Below are positions 1 to 10,007 of a stretch of 64,000 nt of DNA, piece after piece. Source of the stretch: Geosiphon pyriformis (lineage: Eukaryota; Glomeromycota; Glomeromycetes; Archaeosporales; Geosiphonaceae); NCBI GenBank assembly GCA_016748015.1, contig JAAOMT010000088.1, positions 1 to 64,000 of the forward strand, written 5' to 3'. The position numbers and the translations under genes are program-made. How positions within the stretch are numbered: position 1 is the first letter of the stretch; each line of letters starts with the position of its first letter. The notes beneath the pieces were generated by a model. That model did no database searches. It was not told where the DNA came from and saw only the letters and a program-made list of their open reading frames with translations.

Positions 1-146
1 GCTAATGAATAAGTAAAATGATTACCACGAACGACAAAACAATTTTGATTTAATAATTGCTTAGGAAAACATGTGCCTTTTCCAAAAATGATTATGATTC
101 AAAATGCGATATCCGTTCTTATAGTCCTATTAAAAATTTATTTACT

Positions 147-503
147 ATGTCAGAAGAAAAAAAGCCATGTATGACCTGCATCAACCATTCTTTTCCTTAC
201 AAAAAAGGGATGATTAAGAACTTAGTCTCTGATTTTGGAGAAGTTTTTTCTTTTGTTAGCATTCGTTTTGGAACAAAAGGCCATATTACTTTAACAACGA
301 AGGAACATAGCATTGACTTAAGAACGATAACCATGCAAGCGTGGAATGATCTTTTGCCGATTTTGCAAGATAATGTTAAAAGGTTAGAATCTAAATATTC
401 TCCGCCAGGATATGTAATTGCTATACCAATTGGAAAAGAAGGTGCTCAAGACCAGCCTCCTCATTTTCAACTTCATTTAGTACCTAAATACAAAAAAGAT
501 TGA
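147..503 (+). CDS. HIT-family (histidine triad) nucleotide-binding protein, probable
   Basis: A 118-residue frame that reads like a HIT domain. Seen: a Cys pair (C8, C11), a GHITLTTKEH stretch (45-54) matching the GHxLxxxKxH turn of the family, and the C-terminal signature GAQDQPPHFQLHLVPKY (99-115). HIT proteins hydrolyse or transfer nucleotides from phosphoramidates or dinucleoside polyphosphates using H-x-H-x-H; here the motif is H106-x-Q108-x-H110, so the central nucleophilic His is Gln and catalysis is doubtful. ATG 147 is chosen because the similarity starts just after it; the frame is open upstream to a TAA at 54-56. The frame closes at a TGA (501-503) and stays open beyond it to 719. 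The local CpG content is far higher than in the rest of the window. It could be an endobacterial (mollicute-like) gene, a transferred copy, or a host HIT gene fragment. Confidence 0.6.
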   Translation: MSEEKKPCMTCINHSFPYKKGMIKNLVSDFGEVFSFVSIRFGTKGHITLTTKEHSIDLRTITMQAWNDLLPILQDNVKRLESKYSPPGYVIAIPIGKEGAQDQPPHFQLHLVPKYKKD

Positions 504-719
504 GGCATGGTATCGGTACCGATAAGCGTAAAGTCTGATGAATTACCCGTATCTGGAATAAAAAAATTTGAAGAGGCAATGAAACCCGACCAAAACAGAA
601 CCATCGTTGAAAAAAGTAAAACAGTAGCTAAATTACAGAATGACCTAAAGTGTATACCCACAGTTTTTAAAGAACATCCAGTAGGAAACATTGCTATTTC
701 CACCAACACTTGGGATTAA
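504..719 (+). other. In-frame continuation of the HIT frame past one TGA
   Basis: The codons after the TGA at 501-503 remain open in the same frame for 71 residues (ATG at 507) to a TAA at 717-719. If UGA were read as Trp, as in mollicutes, 57-719 would be a single 220-residue frame with TGA following KYKKD. Alternatively the TGA is the true stop or a decayed TGG. I recognise no domain in the extension. Its last codons overlap the first recognisable gag residues of the adjacent retrotransposon (from about 711), so the terminal TAA may be a junction artefact. Confidence 0.4.
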
Positions 720-1480
720 CCAACAATCACCTATCAGCAGAATCAGCCTTCAATTTCTACATTAACAAGAGAATCTCATATTTGTTAGGAGTACCAGTAG
801 AAACCAACTCAGCAAGAGGAAATTTCTACAATGAATTAATTCAAAATACCAGCCTACTAGCAAATCATAATTTCACAGCAATCCTCATGGAAATCAATAG
901 AGAAATTGAATATCATACCCAACAAAGATACCCAATCACTTATGCAAACAAAGGCAAAGGAAAACTACAAACACCAGCAGTAACACCTTAAAGAATACAA
1001 CCACCCACTTGGAAGAAAACAAGATTTGAGCCACCAACAAATTCATCATACCATTATATACCTGGAAGTGCCATTAACATTTCATCAACAGGCGTGTTCA
1101 CATTAAACACAAAAACACCATTGACATGAATACCCTTTTAAAGTAAACAATTAAAAGCTGACCTATTAGGAATTTATGGCAAATATTTTGAGAGATTTAA
1201 ATTTTGCTTACCAATGCCATTAAGATTTTGATCATCGCCACTTCTACCAGATTTTAGAACTGTGAGTTCCTGGGAAGTAATTGAATCAAAAGAAAAGAAA
1301 GATGACAATCAAAAATTTAATTATCAAAACCTGATTGTAAAAAATTCGGAAATTGAAACTTTTAAACTCTGTTAAATTAGAACAATTCCAATTCTGACAT
1401 TATTAATCAGCAACACTTACTTTCAGTAATTGTAATTAATTGAACTGATTGCTAAACCAATTTAACAGCCACAAGTATTT
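711..1480 (+). pseudogene. Gyp-A gag leader region (decayed)
   Basis: The first 93 residues (710-991, no ATG; the frame starts at TTG) contain LTNNHLSAESAFNFYINK and HTQQRYPITYANKGKGK, a leader typical of gag-pol reading frames I recognise from arbuscular mycorrhizal fungi. After a TAA at 989-991 the same frame resumes with RIQPPTWKK and YHYIPGSAINISSTG, then degenerates through several stops. It probably provided the N-terminal part of the structural polyprotein. The 5' end is lost at the junction with the HIT island. Confidence 0.65.
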
Positions 1481-1531
1481 CCTCATTAACAATTACAACA
1501 ACCATTTCAATAACCGCCACAACAACAACCA

Positions 1532-2330
1532 ATGGCCTACACTCCAATTGCCAAAATAGAAAAATTTACCAGTAAAGAAGATGACACCCAAGTGTGGCTA
1601 AATGATGTCAAAAAAACTATTGCAGCCAACAAATAGAATGATATCAGAGCCATGCAAGTCATTTTTACTTTCTTTAGGATATTACTGACTTATGATATCA
1701 AAGTTTGGTCAACAAATCTCAGAATTTTAATGCATTCAAGCTTAAGTTCCTACAATATTTTAGCAACAATAATAGTATTAATTGTTTAGCCAATATCTTC
1801 ATTACTATTAAGCAAGAAGAAATTGAAGCAGTTACTACTTATCTAGGATGCTTTTACAGAAATCTGTGTTAAATTCAGGCCATACAAGCCAATTATTTCA
1901 CAGTACCACAAATATTAAACCAATTTATTAGAGGACTGTGCAGTAATATTCTCCAATGCATATGTCTATTATACTTAATAGATCTTTAAGCAGTAGTTAC
2001 TTACATTCAAGATTTTGAAGCAGCTGAATTAGAAGCCAATTATATTCAAGCCATAAATTTAATAATGAATGGATTATCTGACTTAAATTCTAAATTGAAG
2101 CAATTCAGTGATTCAATTAACCAGAAATTAGAGAGATACTTAGCTAATAATCAAGTTATCTATTAACTTTTACAATAACATAATAATGCAGAAAACTCAA
2201 ATTGTTTCCAAAATCAAACATGCTTATCATTATTAACCAATCAATTGGGGCAACCAGAGACATGTGTTTGCTACAATTGTGGTAAACAAGGACATATTAG
2301 AGCCAATTGCCAAATTTATAGCAATATTCC
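1532..2330 (+). pseudogene. gag: Gyp-A gag capsid region with CCHC zinc knuckle
   Basis: Begins ATG-GCC-TAC with MAYTPIAKIEKFTSKEDD followed by QVWLNDVKKTIAANK, the start of a retrotransposon gag (capsid) domain. At 2269-2310 there is a clean zinc knuckle, CYNCGKQGHIRANC (C-x2-C-x4-H-x4-C), which in gag proteins binds the element RNA. Frame changes and stops (first TAG at about 1636, probably a former Trp codon) break the frame. The tract following the knuckle is Gln/Pro/Tyr-rich. Confidence 0.8.
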
Positions 2331-2930
2331 ATGATCAGAAAATCAATACCAAAACCCCAATTACCAGTTTCAAATTCTGAATTATCAATTAAATTATCTA
2401 TCTATAACACAGCAACCAATATATCAACCACCAATTTATCAGCCTTCAAAACTCATAGTTTATCAACTACAGTCACAATTTATCTATTAGCCATAGCCCC
2501 AAGTAATTTATCAGCCCCAACAAATTTAAACACTGCCATTAAACTCAGCTCAATTAATCACTAGAATACAAAAGCTGAGAGTCATTCATACTCAACAAAA
2601 CTGAAGATTGGTAATGGTTATATATTAACCAATCTCCAGTTTCTCAACCCAATTTTCAGGATTACAACAGCAGAATTCAGAAACAGAATATATTTAAAAC
2701 CTGAATTCCCAGAACTATTTAAGTCTCCTAATTATCTCAAAAAATTTTATATCTAACAACTTAAAAGCCAAACAAAAGCAGCCACTTACCAACAACATAC
2801 TACCAACAACTATTATTGAAAATGAATTACTTACCACCATCTTTCCTTTTGAACTCAAGGAACTAGTTAAAATGCCACTATTTAGTAGAGCCATTCTAAA
2901 ATCAAAACTCATCACTGTAATATATACCAA
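2311..2930 (+). other. Gyp-A gag-protease linker, Q/P/Y-rich, decayed
   Basis: No conserved domain. In the frame continuing from the zinc knuckle the translation is rich in Gln, Pro, Tyr and Asn (repeats resembling IYQPP) and has scattered stops. In Gyp-C the equivalent linker (22577-22980) is also Gln/Pro-rich, so this is a genuine low-complexity linker of the polyprotein rather than a gene of its own. Confidence 0.55.
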
Positions 2931-3290
2931 TACTAAGATTGATAGTCAGTCTATTAAATTGATTCTAGACAGTAGATTAGCTGGCAGCATTATTATTTAA
3001 CAATTCATGAATCAATTAAGTTACCAAGTTGATTGCACCACCAGTGCACAAATAATTATTATTAATGAGACAAAAAAAACTCCAATAGGCAAAATTGATG
3101 ACTTTCTTTTTGAAGTCAATGGCATTGTCACACCAATTAAAGTTCTTGTTATAGAAGTCACCTAGTATCAAGCACTAGTTGGTAATAACTGGCTGTCTAA
3201 AACCAACACTGTGCTCAACTAAAACACCCAAAAACTACAACTTAGTCGAAATGAGCAATACACACAAGTACTAGCAATGTGTAAACATTT
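2931..3290 (+). pseudogene. pro: Gyp-A aspartic protease
   Basis: Retropepsin-like segment: LILDSRLAGSIII carries the catalytic Asp but the D-S-G triad has become D-S-R (GGA to AGA is one G-to-A step). It is followed by the flap-side residues IGKIDDFLFEVNGI and the C-terminal ALVGNNWL typical of Ty3 proteases. The domain should cleave gag-pol. Stops at former Gln codons (for example just after SIII) show it is dead. The same block with intact DSG is seen in Gyp-C. Confidence 0.8.
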
Positions 3291-3469
3291 TAAGACCACC
3301 ACCAACAAAAAACCACCAATTGAATTAGAAAAAGAAGAAAAGAAACCTACCTGAGAAGCTTACCAAGTCTTATGAGCTGACTATAATCACAACGAGCTAC
3401 CACTAATTCTAACTTGAAAGGAAAAAGAAAAAAGAAAGAAAAGAAAGAAAGAGTCAACAACAGTCATTA

Positions 3470-3986
3470 CTTCTACTTATATGTCACATATTACCACTCA
3501 TCAAACCAATTATTGTCAATCCAAGCTTATATGTATTGATTGTGGCAAGAAATTGTTTACAATAAGTGCATGCTGTGGTAATAATGAGGAATAGCAAACT
3601 GCAACAAAGTTCTATTGCTGCCCATGTATTTTTAAACACTTTGGATAACCAAAGAGACAAGAAAAATAGGACAATGAACCTTGTTTCGCATGTGAAACCA
3701 CTCTATTAGATGAAAAAATATGGAATGACATTTCTGGGTAAGAAGAAACATGTAACAAAACATGCCAATACATAATTCTTATAAATGACTGGGTAAAAAA
3801 AAAAACTTCAATTAATAATACTTGAAAATAAGCATTTAGATGTCTGGAAGGTTACTCACACAACAAACATGAAATCTGAAGAATAGTGAGTGTTAAAGTT
3901 GAAGATGCTACATTCAGTGAACTGTTGGAAATTAAAAACAATCCACTTTTTTTTTTAGAATCTGAATATATTTTTACTTTTGACAT
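3470..3986 (+). pseudogene. Gyp-A Cys-rich domain N-terminal to dUTPase
   Basis: A run of Cys pairs (CIDCGKK, FYCCPC, PCFACE, CNKTC) aligns with the Cys-rich region of the Gyp-C 587-residue frame (CKDC, CYFCKAC, CLIC, CNQTC), so the pattern is conserved between divergent elements. Its function is unknown; zinc binding is an inference from Cys spacing. The domain is cut by Nona-1 at 3987 and resumes at 7416 with VFDNIEDNPEH. Confidence 0.6.
3983..3986. repeat. Left target-site copy of Nona-1 (ACAT)
   Basis: The four bases before the left LTR read ACAT; the four after the right LTR (7416-7419) read ATGT. Both are one transition from ACGT: ACAT by G-to-A, ATGT by C-to-T, i.e. deamination of the same CpG on opposite strands. 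An ACGT empty site restores the frame FDVFDNIED. Confidence 0.6.
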
Positions 3987-5025
3987 TGTTACTTAAGTAG
4001 AAAAACTGATCTGAAGTTATAAAGAAATGTGACCAAAACGTGACATAATACAGAATAGTACACAATAATGTTGAATAATGCATTATAATTTAGGATAGCA
4101 CAGGATAATGCATTACAATGTGAAATAACACATAATAACACTAGATAACACTAGATAATGTGTTATAACATAGGATAACTAGTAATAATGTAGAAAAACA
4201 AAACAATAATAGAAATAACAAAGCAATAATTAGCAATAACAAAATAATTAGAAGCAATCCTATAAAACCAAAAGAATGTATAAAAGCGAGCAATTATAGA
4301 AGGTAGAAACAAACAAACAAATAAATATAAACCACTAGACAAGAATCAAATATCCATACCTCTTCATCATTTATATTTCATATTTATCTTCTGAAATAAA
4401 TTAATTATTAAGAAATTAGAATTACAAATTTATGTTTTTGAACTTTGTAGAATTTATTTAAATTAACTATTGTTTTATACTTTTGTTTCAGAACAGATGC
4501 TCTTAGCATAACCACCTTAAATTATTAATAATTTGGACCAATCACTTTTGATTACAGTGATTGACAATACTAATTTGTCTTTTTTTTTATTTTTTTTTAT
4601 TTTATTTTTTTTATTTTTATTTTTTTATTTTTTTCTTGTGAAGTGGCAATATAGTAAAATTGACTGTCTGGAAATAAACTTTGTAATAACTTGATAAAAG
4701 AAGGAAGCTTCCCCTAGGTTTTTGGATATTAACATTATCTTGATAGCTTACCAAAAGGGCAAAAAGACAATGCCAGATTCTAATGATTGTGCTCATTAGC
4801 TTGGAAAAAAAAGCTCATCTTTATAAAAAATTGCAATCAGTGAGAACCAAAACTCTGTGCTTTATAACCAAAGAACTTAACAGGTAAATTCACAACCAGT
4901 AAAATAAGATCTTTAGAGACTGATAATTAAGATTAAGCCACTGAAAGCATGTAAAACACACATTACCAATGCTTAAGAGCACCAAACGTTACCATTTCCC
5001 TATCCTACCAAGTTTACCCATAACA
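3987..5025 (+). repeat. Nona-1 5' LTR
   Basis: 1039 bp, TGTTACTTAAG ... CCCATAACA. It contains an imperfect short tandem array built on units like ATAACACTAG (about 4040-4200) and a T-rich, A-interrupted tract at about 4577-4637. The right LTR has the same features at matching offsets, with mostly C/T and G/A differences. Confidence 0.85.
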
Positions 5026-5027
5026 TT

Positions 5028-5043
5028 TGGTGCTCCCTGTGAG
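5028..5043 (+). promoter_or_regulatory. Nona-1 primer-binding site
   Basis: TGGTGCTCCCTGTGAG starts two bases after the LTR and begins with TGG, as expected for pairing with a tRNA 3' CCA end. The identical site is found in Gyp-B (reverse strand, 16998-17013) and, decayed, in the second Gyp-B copy, suggesting the same primer tRNA. I could not name the tRNA. Confidence 0.75.
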
Positions 5044-5086
5044 GTTATAAATTCACAAAGACAGAACACTCTGAAAATTCACAAAA

Positions 5087-5302
5087 ATGGTGATTATTAG
5101 AACAATAGGAAAAGACTACTTCTCATACAGAAAAGCATTATTTCAATACTTTCAAAAAAACTTAAGAATATCAGTTCTAATTATATTAACAAAAAATAGG
5201 TTTGTTTTTTTTGCACTTGTTATAATGATAAAATCTAAAAGTAGTGACCGCTTCAGTTTCTCTTTGCTTGATAACTGTCTGAGAAAATTTGAACTGAACT
5301 AG
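5087..5302 (+). CDS. Nona-1 gag-leader-like ORF start
   Basis: ATG at 5087, 61 bases after the LTR, opens a 71-residue frame starting MVIIRTIGKDYF. It corresponds in position and in its first residues (MVI...) to the Gyp-C leader frame at 21119 (MVITPDTATLEYY). The frame stops at 5302, while a neighbouring frame then stays largely open to 6370. It is probably the start of one longer broken protein rather than a separate peptide. Confidence 0.45.
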   Translation: MVIIRTIGKDYFSYRKALFQYFQKNLRISVLIILTKNRFVFFALVIMIKSKSSDRFSFSLLDNCLRKFELN

Positions 5303-5379
5303 AAACTGCTTATACAGAAAGTGATTTTTGTAACAATATTAACACAAAAATTGACTGTTTATTAGGCCACACAACCAAC

Positions 5380-6370
5380 ACAAAAAGACTTAGAGAACAA
5401 ATCCATCAAAGCTTATTAAGATACTCAACAGCCACAACTATCTAAGCAATTGTTGAAACTCTGTATATAATCAATACAGACATTAAATATTACATGGCAA
5501 AACAATTTCTTTAAGTACAACAACTAGTAGAATCCAATCCTGAGGAAAACATAGACAATGTACAGCAAATTAAATTAAGGAATTCAAATATATATAGCAT
5601 TTGAAAAGCAGCAAAAAATGATAGAACTTTCAACATAAATCTGTCAAATCAAATTCTACAACTCTCGAAACAATTATTTGACACAATTCAACAATTTTCT
5701 GCTCAAATAGAAATAACAATCAATAGAAAAAAAATATGCTATAAAGATAGGAGCAAGAAAGGGATGGGTGTGAATTTAATTAGAACTAACTGTTCCCATT
5801 TTTATACCTTACCTGAGAAAAGAATTTTACAAAAAAAAATTAAATTGTCTTGGGTGGGGCTTGAAGAAAGAGTAGAAGAATAAAAAAAAGTTTATAAAAG
5901 AAGATACTTAGTCCTTAAGCTTGAAAAAATTAAAGAAGCTTTAGCTCATAAGATTGATCTCTCCAAAACAGGGAAATAGACACCAGACAACACAAAAAAA
6001 TGGAAAGAAAGACTTTTGCCAGCTTATTAGTTCTACAAAATAGGTAAACAATTAGACTTAAAGATACTATATGAAGACTTCAGCCAAAAAACTTTCAACA
6101 AAGAAGCAATACAACAAGTAGAAAAATTTGTAGGAAGAAGCAATCTGACTCTACATTACAAAGCAGCATATCAACTATATGCCACTTTCTAATATTGTTC
6201 AAACATACTGTTGTATGGATCTATAAAGATGATAACAGTTAATAACATAGGATGAATTACCAATCAACAGTTCAAAGATCTATGAAAAACAATACTTGAC
6301 ACAACTATTGAACATTACACAAATGAAGACATAAAAACAGATACATATAATTTTGCAGAAGCTCAATTTT
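5380..6370 (+). pseudogene. Nona-1 main reading frame ending in the 3' accessory ORF homologue
   Basis: A single frame is open over most of this stretch with only a handful of stops, each at a plausible Gln or Trp codon. Its C-terminal half matches the Gyp-C ORF at 28297-28984: FYKIGKQL against FHIGKTL, YKAAYQLYATF against YKLRAAFRLYNLF, and IKMITVNNIG followed by QQFKDL against IKVQYIGKL followed by QQFSDQI. The Gyp-A segment at 19600-19900 shares the same core (NIITVNQIKKIT, QFEELQNKI). No membrane segment or known domain is visible. Being the only coding content, it is presumably what the element contributes to its own life cycle. Confidence 0.55.
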
Positions 6371-6386
6371 AAAAAGAGAGGAATAA
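6371..6386 (+). promoter_or_regulatory. Nona-1 polypurine tract
   Basis: AAAAAGAGAGGAATAA lies directly before the TGTTATT start of the right LTR, the position where plus-strand synthesis is primed. Gyp-A (19903-19919) and Gyp-C (28971-28984) carry similar purine tracts in the same place. Confidence 0.7.
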
Positions 6387-7415
6387 TGTTATTCAAGTAG
6401 AAAAACCAATCCAAAGTTATGAAAAAACATGACCAGAACATAATATAATACAGAATAGTGTACAATAACATTAGATAACATATTATAACTTAGAATAGTG
6501 CAGGATAATGCATTATAATATGGGATAATACAGAATAACACATAATAACACTAAATAACATGTTCTAACATAGGATAACTAGTAATAATATAGAAAAATA
6601 AAGCAATAACAGAAATAACAAAGCAATAGTTAGCAATAACAAAACAATCAGAAGCAATCCTATAAAACTAAAAGAATGTATAAAAGTAAGTAGTTGTAGA
6701 AAGTAGAAACAAACAAACAAATAGATACAAATCATTAGACAAGAATCAAATATTCATATCATTTATATTCTATATTCATCTTCTGAAATAAATCAATTAT
6801 TAAGAAATCAGAATCATGAATTTATGTTCTCAAACTTTGTGAAATTTATATAAACTAACCATTGTTTTGTACTTTCATTCCAGGACAGATGCTCTTAGCA
6901 TAACTATCTCATACTATTAATGATTTGGACCAATTGCTCTTGATCATGATAATTGACAATACTAATTTATCTTTTATTTTTTTTATTTTTTTATTTTTTT
7001 TTATTTTTTTATTTTTATTTTTCTCTTGTGGAGTGACAACATAATAAAATTGATTGTCTGAAAATAGACATTGTAATAGTCTGGTAAAAGAAGGAAGCTC
7101 TCTTTAGGTTTTTGGATATTAACATTATCTTGATAGCTTACCAAAAGGATAAAAAGACAATGCCAGATCTTAATGACTATGCTTATTAGTTCAAAAAAGA
7201 AAGCTCACCTTTATAAGAAGTTGCAATCAGCAAAAACCAAAACTCTGTGCCTTATAACCAAAAAACTCAATGGGTAAATTCACAACCAATAAAATAAGAT
7301 CTTTAGAAACTGATAATTAAGATTATACCACCAAAAGCATGCAAAACATATATTACCAATACTTAAGAGCATCAAACATTACTATTTCCCTATCTCATCA
7401 AGTTTACTCATAACA
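6387..7415 (+). repeat. Nona-1 3' LTR
   Basis: 1029 bp, TGTTATTCAAG ... CTCATAACA, matching 3987-5025 along its whole length, including the short imperfect array (about 6430-6580) and the T-rich tract (about 6968-7022). The flanking four bases ATGT are the right-hand target copy. Confidence 0.85.
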
Positions 7416-8330
7416 ATGTCTTTGACAATATTGAAGACAATCCAGAGCATTTTTACAAACATTACTAGAATCTAGCACCCACCTGAAAAAAACAGGAACA
7501 GTGTTTAGAACAGTTAAACATTTGACTTTGTTAATACTGCTTAATTCTCTATGACTTTCAATATTGTAATAAGTGTAACCTCATCTACAATCCACCATTA
7601 TGCATGATCTACACAATTTCAGAAGAAAAAAAACCAATCAGCAGCTGTGCAGCAGAATTGAAATTAACATTCAATTTTAATTCAAACTTCAACAACAATG
7701 ATGACAAAAACAATGGTTCCAGCTCTGTTAAAAATGGCAATAAAAATAACAACAATTCAGACTCTAATTCAAACCTAGAATATATTGTATTTTTTGATCT
7801 CTTTAAGGAACAAAAACTTAAATAGTTTAGCAATAATAATGAAAGTATTATGCCAGAATGTGTGCATGATACTGATGTCAGATTTGATCTAAGATATCCA
7901 GGAAAAGAAGCCATTAAATTAGAATCACACTTGTGCACAAGCATTGATCTTAAAATAGTACTGGAAATTCTAGCAACAACAATGGTTCAATTAATATTGA
8001 AGAATAGTTTAGCAAAAAAGAAAATTAATATCAGAGGAGAAATCATTGACACAGAATATGTGGGAAATATTATTGCAATACTACAAAATAATTCAAAAAA
8101 AGCCTACATTATAGAGTCAAACAAAAAATAGTACAGGCAATATTTCTGTCACTGGTTAAAATAGCTTAGTTAATATTAATAGAAAACCAGAAAAAATTAG
8201 GAATTACAGCTAGAGAGATTAGTGAATTTGGATTAACAGAAAAGATAGATGTACTAGTTAATATGACAGAGGAAGAAGTTATTAACAAGAAAGAAATTAT
8301 TTCCATCTATTAATCAATTTCTATTCTATT
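7416..8330 (+). pseudogene. Gyp-A dUTPase domain (with tail of Cys-rich domain)
   Basis: Resumes the Cys-rich region (YCNKCNLIYNPP), passes an Asn/Ser-rich spacer, then a trimeric dUTPase. Motif 1 is HDTDVRFDLRYP, motif 2 is decayed (KNSLAKKKI), motif 3 is GEIIDTEYVGNIIAILQN, and motif 5 is degenerate (EFGLTE where GFGSTG is expected). dUTPase converts dUTP to dUMP and would limit uracil in the cDNA. A TAG after QKLK, at a former Trp codon, and a TAG after ESNKK break the frame. The same arrangement is intact in Gyp-C. Confidence 0.8.
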
Positions 8331-8700
8331 ATATGACCAGTACATGGTGGCCATAAAAAGAAAAGTAAAGAATCATGCTTAGATTTTTGAAGCAGAAGCA
8401 ACACTTTGTAAATCAGGAAAGATTAGATTAGTCAATCTATACATACTAGTCAAGAAACATAGTTACATTAAAATTCTCATTTACAACAATACAAGAGATG
8501 TCATCAAGATATCAGAAAGAACCATAATTGGATATTTAACCACTAAAATTGAAAACCAATCATCAAACACCATTCCAAACTTTCCACAACTGTGTGAATA
8601 TGTTGACATAACATCACAAATCATTTATAGACAGAATAAATGTTATTTGCTCCAACCAGAACAATTGAAACAAATGAACATAGAAAATTTAAACCCACTA
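8331..8700 (+). pseudogene. Gyp-A linker between dUTPase and RT
   Basis: A mostly open frame (QYMVAIKRKVKNH, GKIRLVNLYILVKKHSY, GYLTTKIENQSSNTIPNFPQ) with no recognised domain. The Gyp-C counterpart (about 24890-25342) is similar in layout (YKPYSNIFQ-like strand-rich segments), so it is a conserved spacer of the polyprotein. Confidence 0.5.
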
Positions 8701-9660
8701 TAACATATGCAACTCAAAATGTTACTCAATAACTTTACAGACATTTTTGCAAGTAAAAATGAATTTGGCAGAACTGATATAATCCAGCACCAGATTAAGA
8801 CTGGAGATGTAATATCAATCAAACAAAGAGCATACTGAATACCACCAGCCAGCCATAAGATCATTTGTCAAGAAATCAATTGAATGCTTGACAACAGACT
8901 AATTCAGTCATCAATAAGTCCATGGTTGTCACCAATAGTATTAGTTCATAAGAAAAATGGAAAAATCTGCTTTTGTGTAGATTACAAAAAACTCAATGAT
9001 GTAATTTATGGAGACAGTTATCCAACTTCATGGATTCAAGAATTATTCAATGCTTTTAGAGGAAAGAAATAGTTCTTAACACTAGACTTAAATAGTAGTT
9101 ATTGACAAGTAACAATGAATCCAGTAGATAAAAAAAAGACTGCATTTACAACAAAAGAAGGAAATTTTGAGTTTAAAGTAATGCCATTTGGTTTGATGAA
9201 TGCACTAACAACATTTCAACAACTTATGAAAATTGTCTATACTGAACTGTTATAAAAATCAGTAGTCATATATTTGGATAATACCAATGTGTTCTTAAAG
9301 ACATTCGATAATTATTTACATCATTTTCAACAAGTATTTGAAAGACTAAGAAGAGTTGGATTGAAGTTAAATGCCACCAAATGTTTTTCTGGCAAAACAG
9401 AACTGAAGTTTTTAGAACATGTTATAAGCAAAGATGACATCAAAATAGATTCAGACAAAATTGAGATAGTCAAAAACTTTTCAGTACTTACCAACTTGAC
9501 TGAATTACGAGCATTTTTGGAATTTGTGGAATACTATCACTACTTTATAAAAATTTTTTCCAAAATAGCTCAACCATTACACCAGTTTCAAACAAAAAAC
9601 ACCAAATATAATTGAATAGAAAACCAGCAAGAAGCTTTTGATATATTAAGAAGAAAGCTT
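8701..9660 (+). pseudogene. pol: Gyp-A reverse transcriptase
   Basis: Ty3-type RT: FTDIFASKNEFGRTD, then LIQSSISPWLSPIVLVHKKNGK and CVDYKKLND (fingers), LTLDLNSSY and VMPFGLMNA (palm). The active-site YLDD reads YLDN (GAT AAT at about 9275), a G-to-A loss of the second catalytic Asp. TAG after GKK and TGA within SSY-QVTMN fall at former Gln and Trp codons. It would copy element RNA into cDNA; it is inactive here. Confidence 0.85.
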
Positions 9661-10007
9661 ATTCAAACTTCAGTATTAATCTATTCAAATCATAATAAGC
9701 CATTCATAATTACAACTGATGCATCAGGTCAAGTATTAGAAGTGATACTATCTTAAAAAAGACCAGATAAACAAGAACACCCAGTAGCTTATGCCAGCAG
9801 AAGCTTAAATCCAGCTAAAAAGAACTATAGAATTCTAACACTAAAACACTTAGCAATCTATTGGACAGTTATGAAATGGAAAAAATACTTGAGTCAAAAA
9901 TTTAACATGTATATTGATCATAAAAAATTAACTTCAATCCAGAAGCAAAAATTTGGAAATGATTGCCATGCCAGATGAAAAATAGAACTTTTACCATTTA
10001 ATTATAC
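9661..10007 (+). pseudogene. Gyp-A RNase H
   Basis: ITTDASGQVLEVILS holds the first RNase H Asp; VAYASRSLNPAKKNY and LAIYWTVMKW follow as in Ty3 RNase H domains. The domain is cut at 10007 by Gyp-B and continues at 17713 with VHYKKGK; with one ATAC copy removed the codons run PFNYTVHYKKG. Confidence 0.75.
10004..10007. repeat. Left target-site duplication of Gyp-B (ATAC)
   Basis: ATAC here and ATAC at 17709-17712 flank Gyp-B exactly. A 4-bp duplication matches the other gypsy insertions of this window. Confidence 0.8.

Larger units (their letters stand above)
3987..7415 (+). mobile_element. Nona-1: non-autonomous LTR element inserted in Gyp-A
   Basis: Two long direct repeats (3987-5025 and 6387-7415) bound only 1.36 kb of internal sequence with no protease, RT or integrase. 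Both repeats start TGTTA and end TAACA. A primer-binding site follows the left LTR and a purine tract precedes the right one, so this is a complete LTR structure. The interior encodes a gag-leader-like start and a homologue of the 3' accessory ORF of Gyp-C. It resembles the TR-GAG or LARD class of non-autonomous elements and must have used the enzymes of a relative. Confidence 0.85.

Noticed and set aside
1-710. A 5' LTR or primer-binding site for Gyp-A
   Set aside because: GGTGCTC occurs at about 441 but lies within the HIT frame, and nothing here matches the Gyp-A LTR at 19920-20110 or 29948-30672.
6280-6471. Hydrophobic minus-strand frame resembling a small membrane protein
   Set aside because: It is the antisense of the A-rich end of the Nona-1 interior and LTR; the bias comes from T-rich composition.
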